NCBI RefSeq assembly: GCF_902806695.1
Contig: NZ_CADCXN010000124.1
Location: 1-64,000 of the forward strand
DNA from: Candidatus Methylobacter favarea
GTDB taxonomy: Bacteria; Pseudomonadota; Gammaproteobacteria; Methylococcales; Methylomonadaceae
Direction: 5' to 3'
DNA: 64,000 bases
Shown: positions 1 through 9,023 of the stretch, piece after piece
How positions within the stretch are numbered: the stretch's first letter is position 1
Layout of the letters: the number at the start of each line of letters is the position of its first letter
Program-made: the position numbers and the translations under genes
Notes under the pieces: model-generated
Told to the model about the DNA's origin: nothing
The model's database searches: none
Seen by the model: only the letters and a program-made list of their open reading frames with translations

Positions 1-45
1 CAATTTCTGTAAAAACTTGGCTTGCAATTGGGGAGGAGTCCATAT

Positions 46-810
46 ATGACTCGACGCGATTTCGTAAAGCCTGCATTTTCACTACGCAAAAAACGCTCCG
101 TGAAAACACATGCCCTATCGCTTCTGGTGACTACTCGACTCCTGTCTCGCAGCGGAAGCGTAGAACGGCGTGAGCGTGAGTTTTTGGAATTACTGAAGAA
201 AAATAAACGTCCAGTGGTCATGTTCATCGATGAAACGCACGATCTGAACGGAAATACCCTTATCGCGCTGAAACGGCTCATCGAATTGGTGGAATATGGC
301 GACGGCAGGTTATCTATTGTGCTTGCTGTCCACCCTAAACTAAAAAATGATCTACAAGGGCCGACCATGGAGGAAATCGGTTTTCGTACTGAGGTTTTTT
401 CATTGAATAAGCTTGCCGGCAACCAGCGTGAATGTATTTATTGGCTAATTGCCTCATCATCACATGGAAAAGTCAAGACAGATGCGATATTGAATGAGGA
501 TGCGCTCGATATGATCTCAACCTTACTCCGCACCCCGCTTCAAGTCCAACGCTACTTGAAATTGGCGGTAAAAGCCGTGTACCCATCAGGTGAAAAACGG
601 GTCACGATGGAAATCCTCGAATCCGTACTGTTCAGCCAATTGAATGAGATAGAAGCGACTTTGGCTCGCAACGGCAACCGGATAAAAGATTTGGTGGATC
701 AGTTTGATGCTAAGCCCTCTGAAATCAAGGCATTGTTCAACAACATAGTGGGCCCGGTACGGGCTGCCGAATTACGCGGCAAGATGCTACAGGCAGGGTT
801 GCCGCTATAA
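46..810 (+). CDS. AAA ATPase, ExeA/TniB-like transposition helper, probably truncated
   Basis: The protein has a clear Walker B (VMFIDETHDL, about residues 62-71) followed by the segment LKRLIELVEYGDGRLSIVLA, the sensor-1 area of ExeA/TniB-type AAA ATPases that help transposases or bind DNA. No Walker A P-loop can be found in the 60 residues ahead of Walker B, and that stretch is arginine-rich and of odd composition, so the N-terminal half seems lost or frame-shifted. I chose the ATG at 46 because GGGGAGGAG lies seven bases upstream; an in-frame TTG at 22 has no such site. It adjoins a ruined restriction gene, which fits a decaying mobile region. Without a P-loop it probably does not hydrolyse ATP. 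Family assignment is by motif only. Confidence 0.55.
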   Translation: MTRRDFVKPAFSLRKKRSVKTHALSLLVTTRLLSRSGSVERREREFLELLKKNKRPVVMFIDETHDLNGNTLIALKRLIELVEYGDGRLSIVLAVHPKLKNDLQGPTMEEIGFRTEVFSLNKLAGNQRECIYWLIASSSHGKVKTDAILNEDALDMISTLLRTPLQVQRYLKLAVKAVYPSGEKRVTMEILESVLFSQLNEIEATLARNGNRIKDLVDQFDAKPSEIKALFNNIVGPVRAAELRGKMLQAGLPL

Positions 811-1108
811 AAAGATTTGCAGTTAACGTGAGTATGAGATTGTTTAATGCAAACATGTATCGATAAATGCAAGCACAGTTGCAAATAAAGTGGCTATATC
901 GCTTTCTTTATTTGCAGCTGATTTGAGCAGGAAACGCTTTTTGATTTCAAGCAGGGCAGGTTTTAAATGCAAGCGGCTACAACTAGCATTAAAATCTTTC
1001 AAGAGGGGCGTCCGATACTCGTCTGGTGATTGGGAATTTGCAAAAATTCGGTTCAGGGAGTGAAATGCTTGATGCTGATGTATTGCAAAAGCTCGCCCAT
1101 AAGCGCAT
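811..1108. other. Non-coding stretch between ATPase and hsdR remnant
   Basis: No convincing gene is visible. A minus-strand open frame across 844-1188 has a plausible-looking C-terminal part (around 850-1080), but it runs antisense into the hsdR remnant, has no recognisable motif and no ribosome-binding site, so I leave it uncalled. The 5' part of hsdR should lie here if that gene were whole, but I could not find its nuclease motif or Walker A, which suggests a deletion junction. Confidence 0.4.
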
Positions 1109-2783
1109 GTGTTTCTGACTGACGAGATCCACCGTTCCCACAGAGCGACCAGCATGAAGAAATGATAAGTACTTTCAACGAACTGCAAAACCCATTTGAT
1201 AATACTGCGTATACCACAGTTAGCACCAGAACGAGCCTGATTATCGGCTTTACAGCCACTCCAGCTGACCGTGCACAGGCTTGTTTGGGGGATTCAGCGA
1301 TTATGCCGAAAGCTAAAAACTCTGGCGGCCTTTTGATACCTATACCATGAAAGCGGCTATTGAGGACGGTTTTATCTTGAATTCTCTGAAAAAATTATTA
1401 AGCCCTTGCATCTAAAATATTGTTTGACTTACCAAGCAATCCGCCGGAAGGTTTCACTGAAAAAAATACAAAGACGCTCAGAAGAAACAGGTCTGTGAAA
1501 AATGTAAATGTATTGATGCCATCGCCCGATATGCCGCATTTTAATCAGTGAATGACCTATATTGGCAAATACGAGGTACAGGTAAGGCGATGCTCGCAGT
1601 TCATTTCATTAAAGCAGTGATTGCCTATAGCCAAGCGATGACCAAGTACTTTAAAGTGTGGGTATAATTGCTCAAATATGCCACATATACCCATGCCCCG
1701 ATGCCTATAGTGTATTCCGGCAGCCCGGACGAGCCAAGTGCCACAGGGCTAAATAACGGCTTGACGGAAGAAAAGGCCGGGGAAGTTTTGGGCTGAATAA
1801 AAATGGCTTGATGGGTGTGGCGGCAAAGCTGCAAACCGGTTTTAATGAAAAAGAGTGCATATTTCGTTTTTGGATATAGTAATTAAAGCCATCAGCGCCA
1901 TGCAAACCATTTCTCCGTGTTAATTGCACGGCTAAATATAAGAACGACTACAAGATTATTGATTTTTCTTATCATTGAGCAGTTCTCCGATGGAGGGACG
2001 AGCGAATTTGATCCGTTTGGCGATAAGAAGGCACTGCATATTCTGCTGACTAAGCTAAAAAATCGGCTGCTTTCGATAGGTTTTTCACGGGGTTTATAGT
2101 GATTTACAAAGGCCCGGCCAAGCCCGATGACCCTGAAAGCTATCTGGATTTTGAAAGCAGCTTGAAAAAATACCTCAACGCTAATCTGCCAAGCACCACG
2201 GACACTAAGGCCAAGGCCGCCCAGTATTTCATTATCCTCAAGTGCATTAAATATGCCTGAGCTGGACGCCAACTATAGGGAGCCTGATTTTTTATTATTC
2301 TGGCGCAAGTTCAATAGGCTCTATAACATAATGCATCATAGGGATGAGATGAAGAACCCGATTGAAGGTTTTTATTTCGACAATCAAATCGGCATTATTA
2401 AAGTCATCGCTTACGAGCCGGCGGACAAGAAAAAGCCGCTAGCCGCGGTAACGGATGGCGCTGAGCATGGCGATTATCAATTTGGTATTCTTGAAATCAT
2501 TGCCGCGCGTGATAAGCAAGAAGCTTTAATGGATTCAATGTTTCTGGATCTCGATGCAAAGATTAAAGATTTTTTTGAGTATGTTCGAACCGCGCCCGAT
2601 GGCAAGTGATTAACCCTCACGATGAAATTGCCCGCATCGGAAAAGGAAATCTATCATAATTTTGCCAAGCTTTACCGCCCTTACAAAACGCTAAACCGCC
2701 AGAAAATGGGAAACTATTTTTTCAAGGAAATGGATGACTTGCTTAATAAGCTGCGCGATGACTTTGAGGCAATCCTATCTTGA
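1109..2783 (+). pseudogene. hsdR: Type I restriction enzyme R subunit (hsdR) remnant, multiply frameshifted
   Basis: Scattered over all three plus frames are pieces in the order expected of a type I restriction motor subunit. VFLTDEIHRSH at 1109-1141 is the DEAH-type motif II. IGFTATPADR near 1246-1275 is motif III. WRPFDTYTMKAAIEDGFIL near 1327-1380 is the conserved block after it, and a GKAM-type segment lies near 1585. A 118-residue open piece (2253-2609) and a 53-residue piece (2622-2783, with YFFKEMDDLL) resemble the helical C-terminal part. At least five stops or frame changes separate the pieces, and the nuclease domain and Walker A are absent upstream. No hsdM or hsdS is present. The family call rests on motifs II and III plus order; the C-terminal assignment is weaker. 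Confidence 0.7.
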
Positions 2784-4382
2784 CCCGACTGATCGTTTAT
2801 TTTGCCTACTTTCTTAAAACTTCAACGCGCTATCAACGCGTCAAGCTGTTTTTCTATAATCTGTTGGAGAATCCAAACAGCCGGCTTAAGTCCTATTTTG
2901 ATATTTTTATGATTGGCCTGGTTATGCTCAGCATTTTTCTGCTTATTCAGGGAGTGGATTCCAAACAGAGCGCAGGCGAGGCGCTGTTCGAGCAAGGCAT
3001 AATCAGTCTTTTTATAGTTGAGTATCTGCTGCGGGGCTGGCTGTACAGTGACAATCATAAAATTATTCTTGAGCAGTACGAAAAAGCCGTCTACCTGAAT
3101 ATTCCTTTTCGCCTGGGCAAGGTTGCCAAACTGATGCTTGTCAGGAAAATCCGCTATGTTTTTACTCCTCTGGCAGTGGTTGACTTGCTCGCTATTCTGC
3201 CCAGTTACAGGCCGCTGCGGATATTGAGAATTTTCCTTGTATTCAGGCTGTTCAAGCTGTTCCGTTATTTCAATAGTATAAAATTATTTGCCAGAATTCT
3301 GGCAAGCAAGCGGTTTGAACTCATTACTCTCGGTATTTTTCTGGGCTTGCTGGTATTTACCGGCAGCACCGGTATTTATTTATTTGAAAATCCGGCCAAC
3401 GGCGGGCAGGTTAAAAACCTGTTCGAGGCTCTTTACTGGGCTATAGTTACTGTGGCAACGGTCGGTTATGGCGATATCACCTCCGCAGACTACGGGCGGT
3501 CGAGTCGTTGCCATGGTATTGATTTTGCTTGGTTTGGGCATTCTGTCCTTTCTTATTTCCATTATTGTCGCGGCATTTAATGAGGAAATGGACGAACTGC
3601 GCGAACACAGCGCCTATGCCGAACTGAACCGATTAGATGACTTTATTATTATTTGCGGATTTGGCCGGGTAGGGCAGCATATTGCCGCCCAGCTTGAAAA
3701 AGACCAGCTGCATTTTGCTATCATTGATAGCCGGGAAGCCGGCGTTTTGAAAGCAAGGCGGCTGGGCTATGTAGTGATACATGCCGATGCCAGTAAAAAC
3801 AGTGTAATGCAGGAGGCCGGCATTAATAACGGTGCACGGGCTGTTATTTGTACGGCGGGCGATGATGTCGTCAATGTTTACATCACCCTGACCAGTCGTC
3901 ATCTAAATCCGGATATAAAGATTATTTCCCGGGCCAACAACCAGGGCAATGTAAAAAAACTCTATCAGGCGGGCGCCAGCAATGTTATTCAGCCGTTTGA
4001 AATCGCTGCCATGGTAGCCGCTGAATATATCGGCCAGCCGGTTGCTTTTGAGGCTATTTTGGGCATTATTCATGAACAAAGCCATATTATCATGGGTACA
4101 TTATACGTCTATTCGGGTTCTTTCATCGACGGCATGACTATAGCCGGGATTGGCTTCGAACAAAGAAAACTAATGTTGATAGGCGTGATCAGCGCCAATG
4201 CCATGCAGGGAAAATATAAAAACAGTTATCCGCTACAAAATCAGCATTTTTATTTTAATCCGGAGCCGCATTTTGTAGTAGGGGATGGCGATCTGCTGGT
4301 GGTTATGGGCAGGGAGTACGCTATTGACTATTTTCGCGATCAGATTGAAGAAAACCGCTTGAAAGGCGTGGGACGGCGATGA
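2780..4382 (+). pseudogene. Voltage-gated-type K+ channel with RCK/TrkA domains, one frameshift
   Basis: The first part (TTG start at 2780) gives the transmembrane helices of a six-helix channel, including an S4-like arginine-rich segment (PLRILRIFLVFRLFKLFR), the pore loop and the selectivity filter TVGYGD at 3457-3474. After GDIT the frame is lost by one extra base, t3482. Skipping it restores PQTTGGRVVAMV and then the inner helix, an RCK/TrkA-N Rossmann domain (IICGFGRVGQHIAAQL) and a TrkA-C region to the stop at 4380-4382. Together the parts match a K+ channel of about 530 residues. The cause may be a real mutation or a sequence error; both halves keep good coding character, so the lesion is recent or artefactual. 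The 3' end overlaps the next gene by four bases (ATGA), implying one operon. GAGG at 2764 is the only candidate ribosome-binding site. Confidence 0.85.
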
Positions 4383-5077
4383 AGCGCATTGCTGTATTTG
4401 GTTACAGCACCCTGTCATTGGAAGCAATGAGCCGCTTGAATCAGCAGCAGTACAGCTTTGTTTTTATCGGCAAGAATGATGCCGAAGCCGCCCTCATAGC
4501 AGAACAGGGTTTTGATGCAAAAGTCATTGATTTTCGAAATGATGATGAGCTTAGAGCCATTGGCGTAGGGGCTGATATCGATATCCTTTTTTGCTTTTTT
4601 CCAAGAGATTTTGATAATGTATTTTTAACAATTTCGGCGCGGGCGATTGATAAAAATATTACCATTGTCGCTAGTGTCGATGATCCGGAGTCAGCTGAAA
4701 AATTATTGGCCGCAGGCGCTGATAAAATTATTGATCCTTATGAAATTTGCGGTAGAAAAACGCATGAAATATTAACCAGGCCGGAGATTACCAATATTCT
4801 CGATGATACGGTTTTTGGCCGGCATGATTTGAATATGGCGCAATTTGAAGTACCTGAAGGCTCCTGCCTGGAAACTACCAAAATCAGTGACTTGAAGCTG
4901 AATGAAAAGCATAACCTGATTCTCATCGGTGTTGTAGAGGGCGCCTTGAATGGGCAATTGCATTTTGCAATTGGAGAAAAAGAGCACCGGCTGAAGGCTG
5001 GGGATATTCTGGTGGTCATAGGGCCGGCAAGGTCAATAAAATCATTTAAAAGAGAAGTTGAACAATGTGGAGACTGA
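4379..5077 (+). CDS. TrkA-N/TrkA-C domain NAD-binding protein, K+ channel partner
   Basis: A 232-residue soluble protein. The N-terminal half is a Rossmann fold of TrkA-N type (RIAVFGYSTLSLEAMSRL replaces the usual GxGxxG with a less glycine-rich loop), and the C-terminal part from about residue 150 looks like a TrkA-C/RCK_C domain (LKAGDILVVIGPARSI). It has no membrane helix, so it must act in the cytoplasm, presumably by assembling with the channel encoded just upstream, whose last four bases it shares. It is likely a regulatory subunit gating K+ flow by nucleotide or ligand binding; this role is inferred from family and operon. Its atypical glycine loop could mean weakened NAD binding. Confidence 0.75.
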   Translation: MKRIAVFGYSTLSLEAMSRLNQQQYSFVFIGKNDAEAALIAEQGFDAKVIDFRNDDELRAIGVGADIDILFCFFPRDFDNVFLTISARAIDKNITIVASVDDPESAEKLLAAGADKIIDPYEICGRKTHEILTRPEITNILDDTVFGRHDLNMAQFEVPEGSCLETTKISDLKLNEKHNLILIGVVEGALNGQLHFAIGEKEHRLKAGDILVVIGPARSIKSFKREVEQCGD

Positions 5078-5577
5078 TAAAATTTACTCCGAGAGTCTGG
5101 TTTTTACTGGGCTTCCTGGGCTGCATGACCTTGCTGGCAATGGGGGCTTATTTTCAATTTGTGCAAGGACTGGACCCGTGTCCGTTATGTATTTCCCAGC
5201 GTCTTGCAATCCTCGCGACCGGCATGGTTTTTTTAATAGCGGCGCTGCATAATCCCAAACAGAAAGGGATAACCTGGTATGCCGTTTCAGGTGCTGTAAC
5301 GGCTTTATCCGGCGCCGCTATTTCAATCCGGCATGTCTGGCTTCAGCATTTGCCGCCTGAGGATGTGCCGGAATGCGGCCCCGGCCTGGATTATGTGCTG
5401 CAAAACTTGCCTTTAGCGGAGACTATCAAGTTAATGCTTAGCGGCACGGGCGATTGCGCCAAGGTAGACTGGACATTGTTTGGTTTCAGCATGCCCGCCT
5501 GGACGTTGGCGGCCTTTTTAATGCTGGCGACGCTAAGTCTTTTGCAAATCCTGAATCGTGAAACCAACCAGTCTTGA
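5065..5577 (+). CDS. dsbB: Disulfide bond formation protein DsbB
   Basis: DsbB is the inner-membrane quinone reductase that reoxidises periplasmic DsbA. The 170-residue product has four hydrophobic segments. The first cysteine pair is C39/C42 in the motif CPLC, followed by the conserved arginine R46 (CISQR). The second periplasmic pair is C104 and C131 (PECGPG and GTGDCAKVDW). Length and spacing match the family. The gene starts 13 bases before the end of the TrkA-type gene, so it is probably cotranscribed; AGAAG ahead of the ATG may serve as the ribosome-binding site. No dsbA is in the window. Confidence 0.93.
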   Translation: MWRLIKFTPRVWFLLGFLGCMTLLAMGAYFQFVQGLDPCPLCISQRLAILATGMVFLIAALHNPKQKGITWYAVSGAVTALSGAAISIRHVWLQHLPPEDVPECGPGLDYVLQNLPLAETIKLMLSGTGDCAKVDWTLFGFSMPAWTLAAFLMLATLSLLQILNRETNQS

Positions 5578-5591
5578 GCGGAATTAATGCA

Positions 5592-6398
5592 ATGAAAAAA
5601 ATTTTATGGATATTAGTGCTTGTAATCGGTTTTTCGCCCGTACAAGCGGCAGATCATTTGACCTCTTTACAGCAAGCGGTGGCCGGGAAACATCGCTCTG
5701 CAGCTCATAAAACCCGCGATATCTACCGGCATCCGGAGCAGACGCTGGCATTTTTTGATGTCAGGGATACGATGACTGTCGTCGAAATCTGGCCGGGGGA
5801 AGGCTGGTATACGGAAATTCTGGCCCCCTATTTGAAAGCTAAAGGCAAGCTGTATGCCGCGCATTTTTCAGCTGATGCCGAGTTGCCTTATTACAAAAAG
5901 AGCCTAAGTGAATTTATTAAAAAGTTGCATCAATATCCAAATCTGTATGGAGAGGTCAAGCTGGCTGTGCTGCAGCCGCCCGCGTTAATGAAAATAGCGC
6001 CGGATGGCTCTGCAGACCGGGTGTTAACCTTTCGTAACGTCCATAACTGGATGAAAAACAACCAGGCATCGGCGGTCTTTAGCGCCATCTACAGGGCCTT
6101 AAAACCAGGGGGCATTTTAGGTGTTGTAGAGCATCGAAACAGCACGGTAAAGCCTCAGGACACCCAGGCGTTATCGGGTTATGTGAGTCAGGATTATGTC
6201 ATTGCGCTGGCCAGAAACGCCGGTTTTGAGTTTCTGGCAAAATCTGAAATTAACGCCAATGCCAAAGATACAAAAAATTATCCTGAAGGCGTCTGGACAT
6301 TGCCGCCGAGCTTAATACTTAAGGATAAAGACCGGGAAAAATATCTGGCTATCGGCGAAAGCGATCGCATGACGATTAAATTTATCAAGCCCAGGTAA
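5592..6398 (+). CDS. Exported class I SAM-dependent methyltransferase-like protein
   Basis: The protein begins with a Sec signal peptide (MKKILWILVLVIGFSPVQA) and continues as a methyltransferase-like fold. There is a motif I-like segment (TVVEIWPGEGWYTEIL, about residues 62-77), then LRNVHNWM-like and LKPGGILGVVEHR segments of the Rossmann core. It resembles the predicted methyltransferases of COG4798, which often carry signal peptides. S-adenosylmethionine is not known to be abundant in the periplasm, so either the signal is a membrane anchor or the enzyme works on something unusual; substrate unknown. The ATG at 5592 is preferred over the TTG at 5574 because GAGCGGA precedes it. It follows dsbB by 14 bases, suggesting cotranscription. 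The protein is 268 residues long. Confidence 0.75.
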   Translation: MKKILWILVLVIGFSPVQAADHLTSLQQAVAGKHRSAAHKTRDIYRHPEQTLAFFDVRDTMTVVEIWPGEGWYTEILAPYLKAKGKLYAAHFSADAELPYYKKSLSEFIKKLHQYPNLYGEVKLAVLQPPALMKIAPDGSADRVLTFRNVHNWMKNNQASAVFSAIYRALKPGGILGVVEHRNSTVKPQDTQALSGYVSQDYVIALARNAGFEFLAKSEINANAKDTKNYPEGVWTLPPSLILKDKDREKYLAIGESDRMTIKFIKPR

Positions 6399-6639
6399 AT
6401 TGGATCCGGGACTATTAAATCTGCGTTTAGCCTTTATTAGCAGCTTAGTTTGTCAGCTTAAATATACACATCAAACAGCTTGATTTTTAACTAAAGCTGA
6501 AACACAGCAGGATAGCTGTTGCAGCTTGTCGAGGTTTAATTAGGTTATTGAAAATTAATGACTTATTTTTAATGTAGCAAAAGTATTCAAAGTAACAAAA
6601 CCGTAATAAAAACCGTCAGTAAGGTATTTTGAAAACCTC

Positions 6640-6676
6640 TTATCCCCAGAGTTATCCACAGTTTCTGTGAATAACT
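6640..6676. promoter_or_regulatory. Cluster of three DnaA-box-like 9-mers in a palindrome, upstream of priA
   Basis: Within 37 bases there are TTATCCCCA (6640-6648), the consensus DnaA box TTATCCACA (6652-6660) and, on the opposite strand, TTATTCACA (6666-6674). The last two form a near-perfect 12-bp inverted repeat (6650-6661 and 6665-6676, one mismatch, three-base spacer). The cluster sits 43 bases before the priA start. The rest of the 6399-6718 gap is AT-rich and holds nothing else I can name. DnaA control of priA is an inference. Confidence 0.6.
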
Positions 6677-6718
6677 GAAATAATTTAAAGCCCGGTAATA
6701 ACTTAGCTCTAAATCATC

Positions 6719-8965
6719 ATGAATTACTTAAAGACTATGGCTAAGTTAGGCAGAGGAAATGAACTGATTTTCAGAGTTGCTGTATCAGTGCCTGTTTACC
6801 GGCTGTTTGATTATCTGGCGCCGGATAATTTTGAACCCGCTGCTATTAAAGCCGGAATACGGCTGGAGGTTCCGTTTGGTAAAGGTAAAAAAATCGCCTT
6901 CCTGGTTGAAGTTGCCGATTACAGTGAACTTGATAGCAGTAAATTAAAACGTGTGAGCCGGATACTGGATGAAAAATCCCTGTTACGGGCAAAAGATTTA
7001 CGCTTGCTGCACTGGGCCAGCCGCTATTATCATCATCCTTTGGGCGAAGTGATCGGCGCCGCCTTTCCCGTAGCATTGCGCCAGGGCAAGCTGGCCGTAG
7101 TTCAAACTGAAAAATACTATAACTTGACTGAATCCGGCAAAACTGTGGACGCAAATCAATTGCAGCGGGCGCCGAAACAAAAAAGCCTGCTGGAAAAACT
7201 TCAACAGGAGCAACTTCCTCTGTCTGAAACCGAACTTTCGGCCTGGAATAAGAACTGGCGGCCGTTAGTAAAACCGTTGCTGGATAAGCAGTTAATACAA
7301 CTTGCCCAGCCTGAGTCAAAGGTTATGTTCGCCGCCTCTCTAGTCAGGGATGATACCTTGCAGCTTAATCCGCAGCAGATGTCGGCGGTAGCGGCCATAA
7401 AAGAAGGCTTGGGGCGGTTTGGGGTTTTTTTACTGGAAGGGATTACCGGCAGCGGCAAAACAGAAGTGTATCTGCAGGTCATTCGTGCCGTTTTGGAACG
7501 CGGGCAACAGGTATTGATATTATTACCGGAAATCACCTTGACGCCGCAGCTTGAGGAGCGCTTCGGGCAGCGTTTTGCAATAGCGCAATGCCTGTCTCAT
7601 TCCAAATTAACAGACCGGGAGCGGCAAGCAGCCTGGCTGAAAATGCAGCAGGGCGACTGCTTCATAATGCTCGGTACGCGATCGGCTTTATTTACGCCCT
7701 TAAAAAATCCGGGGCTGATTATTCTTGATGAAGAACATGATGTTTCCTTCAAGCAACAGGAGGGTTTTCGTTTTTCTGCCAGGGATGTCGCCGTGGTGCG
7801 TGGGAAAATACTCAATATTCCGGTATTGCTGGGTTCGGCTACGCCATCCCTGGAAAGCCTGCATAATGTTGATAAAAAGCATTACTGTCTGCTGCACTTG
7901 CCCGAAAGAGCGGGAAATGCGATAGAGCCGGTTTTGCAGTTGCTGGATATCAGAAATAAACCCATGCAGGAAGGTCTGTCGGAACAGCTTATTGAAGAAA
8001 TTAAAATAACCTTGGCAAAAAAAGAACAGGTGCTGTTATTTTTAAACCGGCGCGGTTTTGCACCTACCTTGATTTGCCACGGCTGCGGCTGGGTGGCGCG
8101 CTGCCGGCGCTGTGACGCCAATCTGGTGATTCATTATGCTGAAAAAATGCTTCGCTGCCATCACTGCGGACATGAACAGCGCCTGATTGCTCACTGTCCG
8201 GCTTGCAAGACCGGGGAGTTGACGGCGCTGGGATTGGGCACAGAGCGGGTGGAGAAAGTACTGACTGAATTATTTGCCGATAAAACCATAATCCGCCTGG
8301 ATCGTGATTCCATTCAACGCAAAGGTTCGCTGGAAGGCTACTTGCAGCAAATTAATCAGGGTAAGGTGGATATTATTCTGGGCACCCAAATGCTGGCTAA
8401 AGGCCATCATTTTCCGAATGTTACTTTAGTAGCGATTCTTGATGTCGACAGCGGCCTGTTCAGTATTGATTTTCGCGCCGCCGAAAAACTTGCGCAAATG
8501 ATTGTGCAAGTCTCCGGCCGGGCCGGACGCTGCGAAAAGCCCGGCAAAGTCATTATGCAGACGCGAAGGCCTGAGCATCCCTTGTTAACTACGCTGCTCA
8601 GGCAAGATTACAGGAGTTTTGCAAAAACGGCCTTGGCGGAGCGAAAGGAAGCAGGGCTGCCGCCCTTCAGTCATCAGATATTGTTAAGGGCGCAAGCTGT
8701 TGACGCTCAGATGCCGCAGCTTTTTCTTCAGGCCATCGTCGAATTGGTGCGGCCCTGTAATAAAGGTCATATTCAGGTTTTAGGCCCGGTCGCAGCGCCC
8801 ATGGCCAGGCGGGCAGGCCTTTATCGTTACCAATTGCTTTTTCAAAGCGCGAAACGCCGGGAATTGCATAAATTATTTGATGATGCGGTGCCGGAAATTG
8901 AAAAACTCAAACAGGCAAAAAAAGTGCGCTGGTCACTGGATGTTGACCCCGTGGATTTGTATTAA
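6719..8965 (+). CDS. priA: Primosomal replication restart helicase PriA
   Basis: PriA recognises abandoned forks and loads the replicative helicase. The 748-residue protein has the N-terminal DNA-binding part (VPFGKGKK about residue 45), Walker A GITGSGKT (about 240-247), the DEEHD box (about 337) and the later helicase motifs (ILGTQMLAKGHHFPNV, QVSGRAGR). Between them lies the zinc-binding region with eight cysteines in CxxC-type pairs (CHGCG, CRRC, CHHC, CPAC; about 452-500). The length is normal. The start is uncertain: neither ATG 6719 nor ATG 6737 has a good ribosome-binding site, and homologous N-termini would fit either. A DnaA-box palindrome lies just upstream. argS follows after 58 bases. 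Confidence 0.96.
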   Translation: MNYLKTMAKLGRGNELIFRVAVSVPVYRLFDYLAPDNFEPAAIKAGIRLEVPFGKGKKIAFLVEVADYSELDSSKLKRVSRILDEKSLLRAKDLRLLHWASRYYHHPLGEVIGAAFPVALRQGKLAVVQTEKYYNLTESGKTVDANQLQRAPKQKSLLEKLQQEQLPLSETELSAWNKNWRPLVKPLLDKQLIQLAQPESKVMFAASLVRDDTLQLNPQQMSAVAAIKEGLGRFGVFLLEGITGSGKTEVYLQVIRAVLERGQQVLILLPEITLTPQLEERFGQRFAIAQCLSHSKLTDRERQAAWLKMQQGDCFIMLGTRSALFTPLKNPGLIILDEEHDVSFKQQEGFRFSARDVAVVRGKILNIPVLLGSATPSLESLHNVDKKHYCLLHLPERAGNAIEPVLQLLDIRNKPMQEGLSEQLIEEIKITLAKKEQVLLFLNRRGFAPTLICHGCGWVARCRRCDANLVIHYAEKMLRCHHCGHEQRLIAHCPACKTGELTALGLGTERVEKVLTELFADKTIIRLDRDSIQRKGSLEGYLQQINQGKVDIILGTQMLAKGHHFPNVTLVAILDVDSGLFSIDFRAAEKLAQMIVQVSGRAGRCEKPGKVIMQTRRPEHPLLTTLLRQDYRSFAKTALAERKEAGLPPFSHQILLRAQAVDAQMPQLFLQAIVELVRPCNKGHIQVLGPVAAPMARRAGLYRYQLLFQSAKRRELHKLFDDAVPEIEKLKQAKKVRWSLDVDPVDLY

Positions 8966-9023
8966 TAGTGTTTTCATGGATAATGTACGGCTATTTATTT
9001 GATCTGACAAACGCAGTGAAGCA

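Noticed and set aside
844-1188. Minus-strand open frame of 114 codons
   Set aside because: It runs antisense to the hsdR motif II, has no ribosome-binding site, and no motif I recognise.
6640-6676. Chromosome origin at the DnaA boxes
   Set aside because: Only three boxes, no dnaA, dnaN or gid genes, no unwinding element recognised nearby; treated as a regulatory site.
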